Source: Candidatus Gastranaerophilales bacterium (GTDB lineage Bacteria > Cyanobacteriota > Vampirovibrionia > Gastranaerophilales > Gastranaerophilaceae). Taken from it: DNA of 41,118 bases. The DNA lies in the NCBI GenBank assembly GCA_944322955.1, contig CALUQQ010000066.1, forward strand, positions 1-41,118, given 5' to 3'. The first letter of the stretch is position 1. The number at the start of each line of letters is the position of its first letter. Below the pieces are notes generated by a model that saw nothing but the letters and a program-made list of their open reading frames with translations, was not told the DNA's origin and made no database searches. The position numbers and the translations under genes were made by a program. Below, in pieces: positions 38,952 to 41,118 of the stretch.

Positions 38952-40121
38952 ATGAAAAGAGCAATAATTATAGTAATAGATTCAATGGGGATTGGCGCAA
39001 TGCCTGATTGCAGGGACTTTAACGATATTCCGGAATGCAATACATTAAAAAATGTCTGCGAATTCAATCACGGACTAAAATTACCAAATATGGCAAAAAT
39101 GGGACTTGGGAATATTCAGGATTTTGAAGGCTTACCTAAAACCGCCGTACCAATTGCAAGATACGGTACGATGTTTGAAAAGTCAAAAGGCAAAGATACA
39201 ACAACAGGCCACTGGGAAATCGCGGGACTAATTTCCGAGAAGCCTTTTGCAACTTTCCCTGAAGGGTTTCCCGATGAATTAATCGAAAAATTTATAAAAG
39301 AAACAAACTGCGGCGGGATTTTAGCAAACATTCCAGCAAGCGGAACAGCTATTATTGCGGAATTGAATGACGAACACCAGAGGACAAAATTTCCGATAGT
39401 TTATACATCCGCCGACAGCGTTTTCCAGATTGCGGTTGATACAGACCTAATCCCGCTTGAAACGCTGTACGACTGGTGCCATATTGCCCGCAGACTACTT
39501 GATGAAGGAAATTACAACGTATCAAGGGTAATTGCACGGCCTTATAGAGTTATTGACGGCAAACCCACAAGGATTTCAAAAGACAGACGAGATTATTCAA
39601 TGGCGCCGAAACACACAATTCTTGACGACATAAAAAATAAAGGCGGAAAAGTCATCGCAATCGGCAAAATCGAAGATATTTTTGCAAAAAAAGGAATAAC
39701 CCACGCTATCCATACAGGCTCCAATAAAGAAGGGCTTGAATTAACGATAAAAGCGGTTAAAAATGAGCTTGAACTTGACAAAATAGCTTACGAGGATAAA
39801 AATTACGGCGAGACGACATTGATTTTCACAAACCTTGTAGATACAGACATGCTTTTCGGCCACAGAAATGACGCACCTGGCTACGGCAAGGCGCTGGAAG
39901 AAATTGACCGCTATCTTGAGATAATATTAAAAGAAGTGACGGACGAGGATTTGCTGATAATTACGGCAGACCACGGCTGCGACCCGACGGTGGAAGGCAC
40001 TGACCATACCCGCGAAACCGTGCCTGTACTTGTTTTCAACAAAAAAACTCAAGGCGGAGATTTAGGTAAATTACAGGGCTTTGATAATGTTGCAAAATTT
40101 ATAAAAGACTGGATATTTTAA
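38952..40121 (+). CDS. deoB: Phosphopentomutase
   Basis: A 389-aa enzyme that moves the phosphate between C1 and C5 of ribose or deoxyribose in nucleoside salvage. Start ATG 38952 after AAAGGAGCTAAATT. Alkaline-phosphatase-superfamily metal motifs: IIVIDSMGIGAMPD at the start, KGKDTTTGHWEIAGL with the phosphorylated threonine, TSADSVFQIAVDTD, and the C-terminal LIITADHGCDPTVEGTDHTRETVPVLVF. Length matches the family. It has its own promoter; the ferredoxin gene follows 68 nt later with a separate promoter. Confidence 0.95.
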   Translation: MKRAIIIVIDSMGIGAMPDCRDFNDIPECNTLKNVCEFNHGLKLPNMAKMGLGNIQDFEGLPKTAVPIARYGTMFEKSKGKDTTTGHWEIAGLISEKPFATFPEGFPDELIEKFIKETNCGGILANIPASGTAIIAELNDEHQRTKFPIVYTSADSVFQIAVDTDLIPLETLYDWCHIARRLLDEGNYNVSRVIARPYRVIDGKPTRISKDRRDYSMAPKHTILDDIKNKGGKVIAIGKIEDIFAKKGITHAIHTGSNKEGLELTIKAVKNELELDKIAYEDKNYGETTLIFTNLVDTDMLFGHRNDAPGYGKALEEIDRYLEIILKEVTDEDLLIITADHGCDPTVEGTDHTRETVPVLVFNKKTQGGDLGKLQGFDNVAKFIKDWIF

Positions 40122-40188
40122 ATTTTTTGTTTTATAATGTGACTGCGGGAAAAATTCCGCGTGTAAATATAAATAAGGAGAAAACGAA

Positions 40189-40365
40189 ATGACAGTAAAA
40201 ATTAATGACGGATGCATCGGATGCGGCGCTTGCGAATCAATTTGCGATGCAGTATTTTCAGTAGACGGAACAGCAACAGTTAACGAAGCAGCAGTTGCTG
40301 ACAACATGGATGCAGTAAAAGAAGCTGCTGATTCTTGCCCTGTTGGCGTTATTGAAATCGAATAG
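40189..40365 (+). CDS. Small [4Fe-4S] ferredoxin
   Basis: A 58-aa electron carrier starting at ATG 40189 after TAAGGAGAAAACGAA. The cluster-binding pattern is C9-I-G-C12-G-A-C15 and C50-P near the C-terminus. An extra C19 (ESIC) is not followed by proline, so one cluster is the simplest reading. The two halves are linked by an alanine- and valine-rich stretch. TATAAT lies about 55 nt upstream with a small GCGG/CCGC hairpin in the leader. It and the rubredoxin (20375-20530) fit an anaerobic metabolism. A double terminator follows. Confidence 0.92.
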   Translation: MTVKINDGCIGCGACESICDAVFSVDGTATVNEAAVADNMDAVKEAADSCPVGVIEIE

Positions 40366-40386
40366 TTTCAAAAAATAATAAAAAAG

Positions 40387-40444
40387 AGCCGCCCGGACGG
40401 CTTTTTTATATTAAAGAAAAAAACGGGCAAAAGCCCGTTTTTTT
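40387..40444. terminator. Two terminators between ferredoxin and the PEP carboxykinase-like gene
   Basis: AGCCG-CCCGGA-CGGCT with a T run (40387-40408) ends the ferredoxin transcript. A second, symmetric hairpin with A and T runs (40417-40444; ACGGGC-AAAA-GCCCGT) can end transcription from either side, including the minus-strand gene that stops at 40450. Confidence 0.9.
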
Positions 40445-40449
40445 CATAT

Positions 40450-41118
40450 TTACACTCTAGCAAGAGAAGTTGCTTCTTTAACAACAGATTCAAGAGCCTG
40501 CAAAGCATCGGCCGGAAGTTTGTCAATGCCTGCTTTTTCGGTTTCTCTTGATTTAACGAATTCAATTCTGTCGTTCATACGGGCAACAAACTGAGCTGCG
40601 TATTCTTTGTTGGAGAATGATGCGTCAAATCCGTCGATATCCATAATTTCAATATCTGAGAAGTTTTCCCATTTATGGAATTTAGCAGTGCCTTCAACAA
40701 TAGCCTCAATAATTCCGAGAGTATGCTTCGGCTGAACTTTAGTTCCCATAAATTCGCCCGTATTCAGGATATAGCAGTCAACGCCGTCAGCGATTAACTG
40801 TTTAAACCTTGTATAGTCAACCTCTAACGGGTAAACTCTGAACGGGTTAGCATAAGGTTCAACAACGAGCGCGTTCGGGTCAACGCCTGCCGCAAGTCTT
40901 TCAGCGGAAGAACGTTTTGTAGCGAGTGTTGCACCCATGGCAGAACCGAGTGAAGCGCCTGACAATTTCAATACAGGAGGAATTGTCGGGTCTTTCATAA
41001 GCCAGAAAATAGCGTTAATCGGCTGGTCAATTCTGTCAACTCTGTTTGGTGACCAGAGTTTTGATTTAACAGCGCGGCCGTTGCCGTTTCTGATATCTTC
41101 GGTAACAGAAACCACTTT
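40450..41118 (-). CDS. Phosphoenolpyruvate carboxykinase-like protein, C-terminal part
   Basis: The frame is open to the right edge, so only the C-terminal 222 residues are seen and the true start lies outside. Visible motifs: RNGNGRAVKSKLWSPNRVDR, then PPVLKLSGASLGSAMGATLA, FRVYPLEVDYTRFKQLIADG, CYILNTGEFMGTKVQPKHTL and GIIEAIVEG. The order of nucleotide-site, capping and NTG-x-x-x-x-x-K/H elements resembles the end of ATP-dependent PEP carboxykinase, which links oxaloacetate and PEP. The canonical P-loop would be upstream and is not visible, so the family call needs the missing part. It is convergent with the ferredoxin gene across shared terminators. Confidence 0.6.
   Translation of the reverse strand, partial: KVVSVTEDIRNGNGRAVKSKLWSPNRVDRIDQPINAIFWLMKDPTIPPVLKLSGASLGSAMGATLATKRSSAERLAAGVDPNALVVEPYANPFRVYPLEVDYTRFKQLIADGVDCYILNTGEFMGTKVQPKHTLGIIEAIVEGTAKFHKWENFSDIEIMDIDGFDASFSNKEYAAQFVARMNDRIEFVKSRETEKAGIDKLPADALQALESVVKEATSLARV

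Noticed and set aside
1-41118. Integrase, transposase, toxin-antitoxin or restriction genes
   Set aside because: Looked for on both strands; none with recognisable motifs. The tRNA-associated repeats are the only mobility traces.

Overview
The window is a 41-kb piece of an AT-rich bacterial chromosome with two phage-derived blocks. The likely source is a Gram-negative-type member of the Vampirovibrionia/'Melainabacteria' (Gastranaerophilales-like) lineage. That is an inference from three things. The type IV prepilin at 29132-29884 has the FTLAEVLITLGIIGVVAAMT start I associate with that group. YidC carries a hydrophilic insertion between membrane segments, at the place where cyanobacterial YidC has one. 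There are also two RpoD-like sigma factors and an MsbA-like exporter. No rRNA or other strong taxonomic marker is present.

Layout. (1) 1-7538, minus strand: a tailed-phage head/neck cluster in the usual order terS, terL, portal, scaffold, HK97-type major capsid, connector, an unknown protein, neck/closure and terminator-like proteins, a baseplate-like protein and a partial gene off the left edge. A plus-strand metallophosphoesterase gene (1692-2381) sits inside it as a moron. (2) 7572-7939: a control-like region with six 10-bp repeats, palindromes and a 47-aa ribbon-helix-helix-like gene. (3) 7980-20119, host genes: recN, a GH38 glycosidase, a TPR protein, pth, an XRE-type regulator, queA, yidC, tRNA-Pro with fragmentary tandem copies, tRNA-Val, an rpoD-like sigma gene, glnA and an unknown protein. 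(4) 20120-25296: a possible small RNA, rubredoxin, a thioesterase-pseudouridine synthase-coaE operon, and a minus-strand ABC exporter / small protein / CHAP-like protein group. (5) 25297-25860: tRNA-Leu whose 3' end plus terminator is repeated perfectly (48 bp) 213 bp downstream around a palindromic segment. (6) 25925-29884: a NarL/LuxR-type response regulator, a divergent GH13 enzyme and the pilin. (7) 30058-32808: a second phage-like block with an S24 (CI/LexA-like) repressor divergent from small early genes, a replication-type protein and a RinA/ArpU-like late activator. (8) 32893-41118, host genes: a lytic transglycosylase, an HD-GYP-like protein, a secreted HExxH protein, an S41 protease, an anchored thioredoxin, a second RpoD-like sigma behind two palindromes, a secreted unknown, deoB, a ferredoxin and the C-terminal part of a PEP-carboxykinase-like gene running off the right edge.

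The most notable observations are these. The two phage blocks are complementary and in the same orientation, so that repressor-replication-RinA is followed, after 22.5 kb of host genes, by terS-terL-capsid, and both operons open with a similar hairpin leader. Several host genes look leaderless, with a -10 box 6-8 nt before the start codon and no Shine-Dalgarno sequence. Duplicated tRNA fragments mark two tRNA loci. A palindrome-rich control region precedes an alternative sigma factor whose -35 recognition helix is altered. No integrase, transposase, rRNA or CRISPR array was found.
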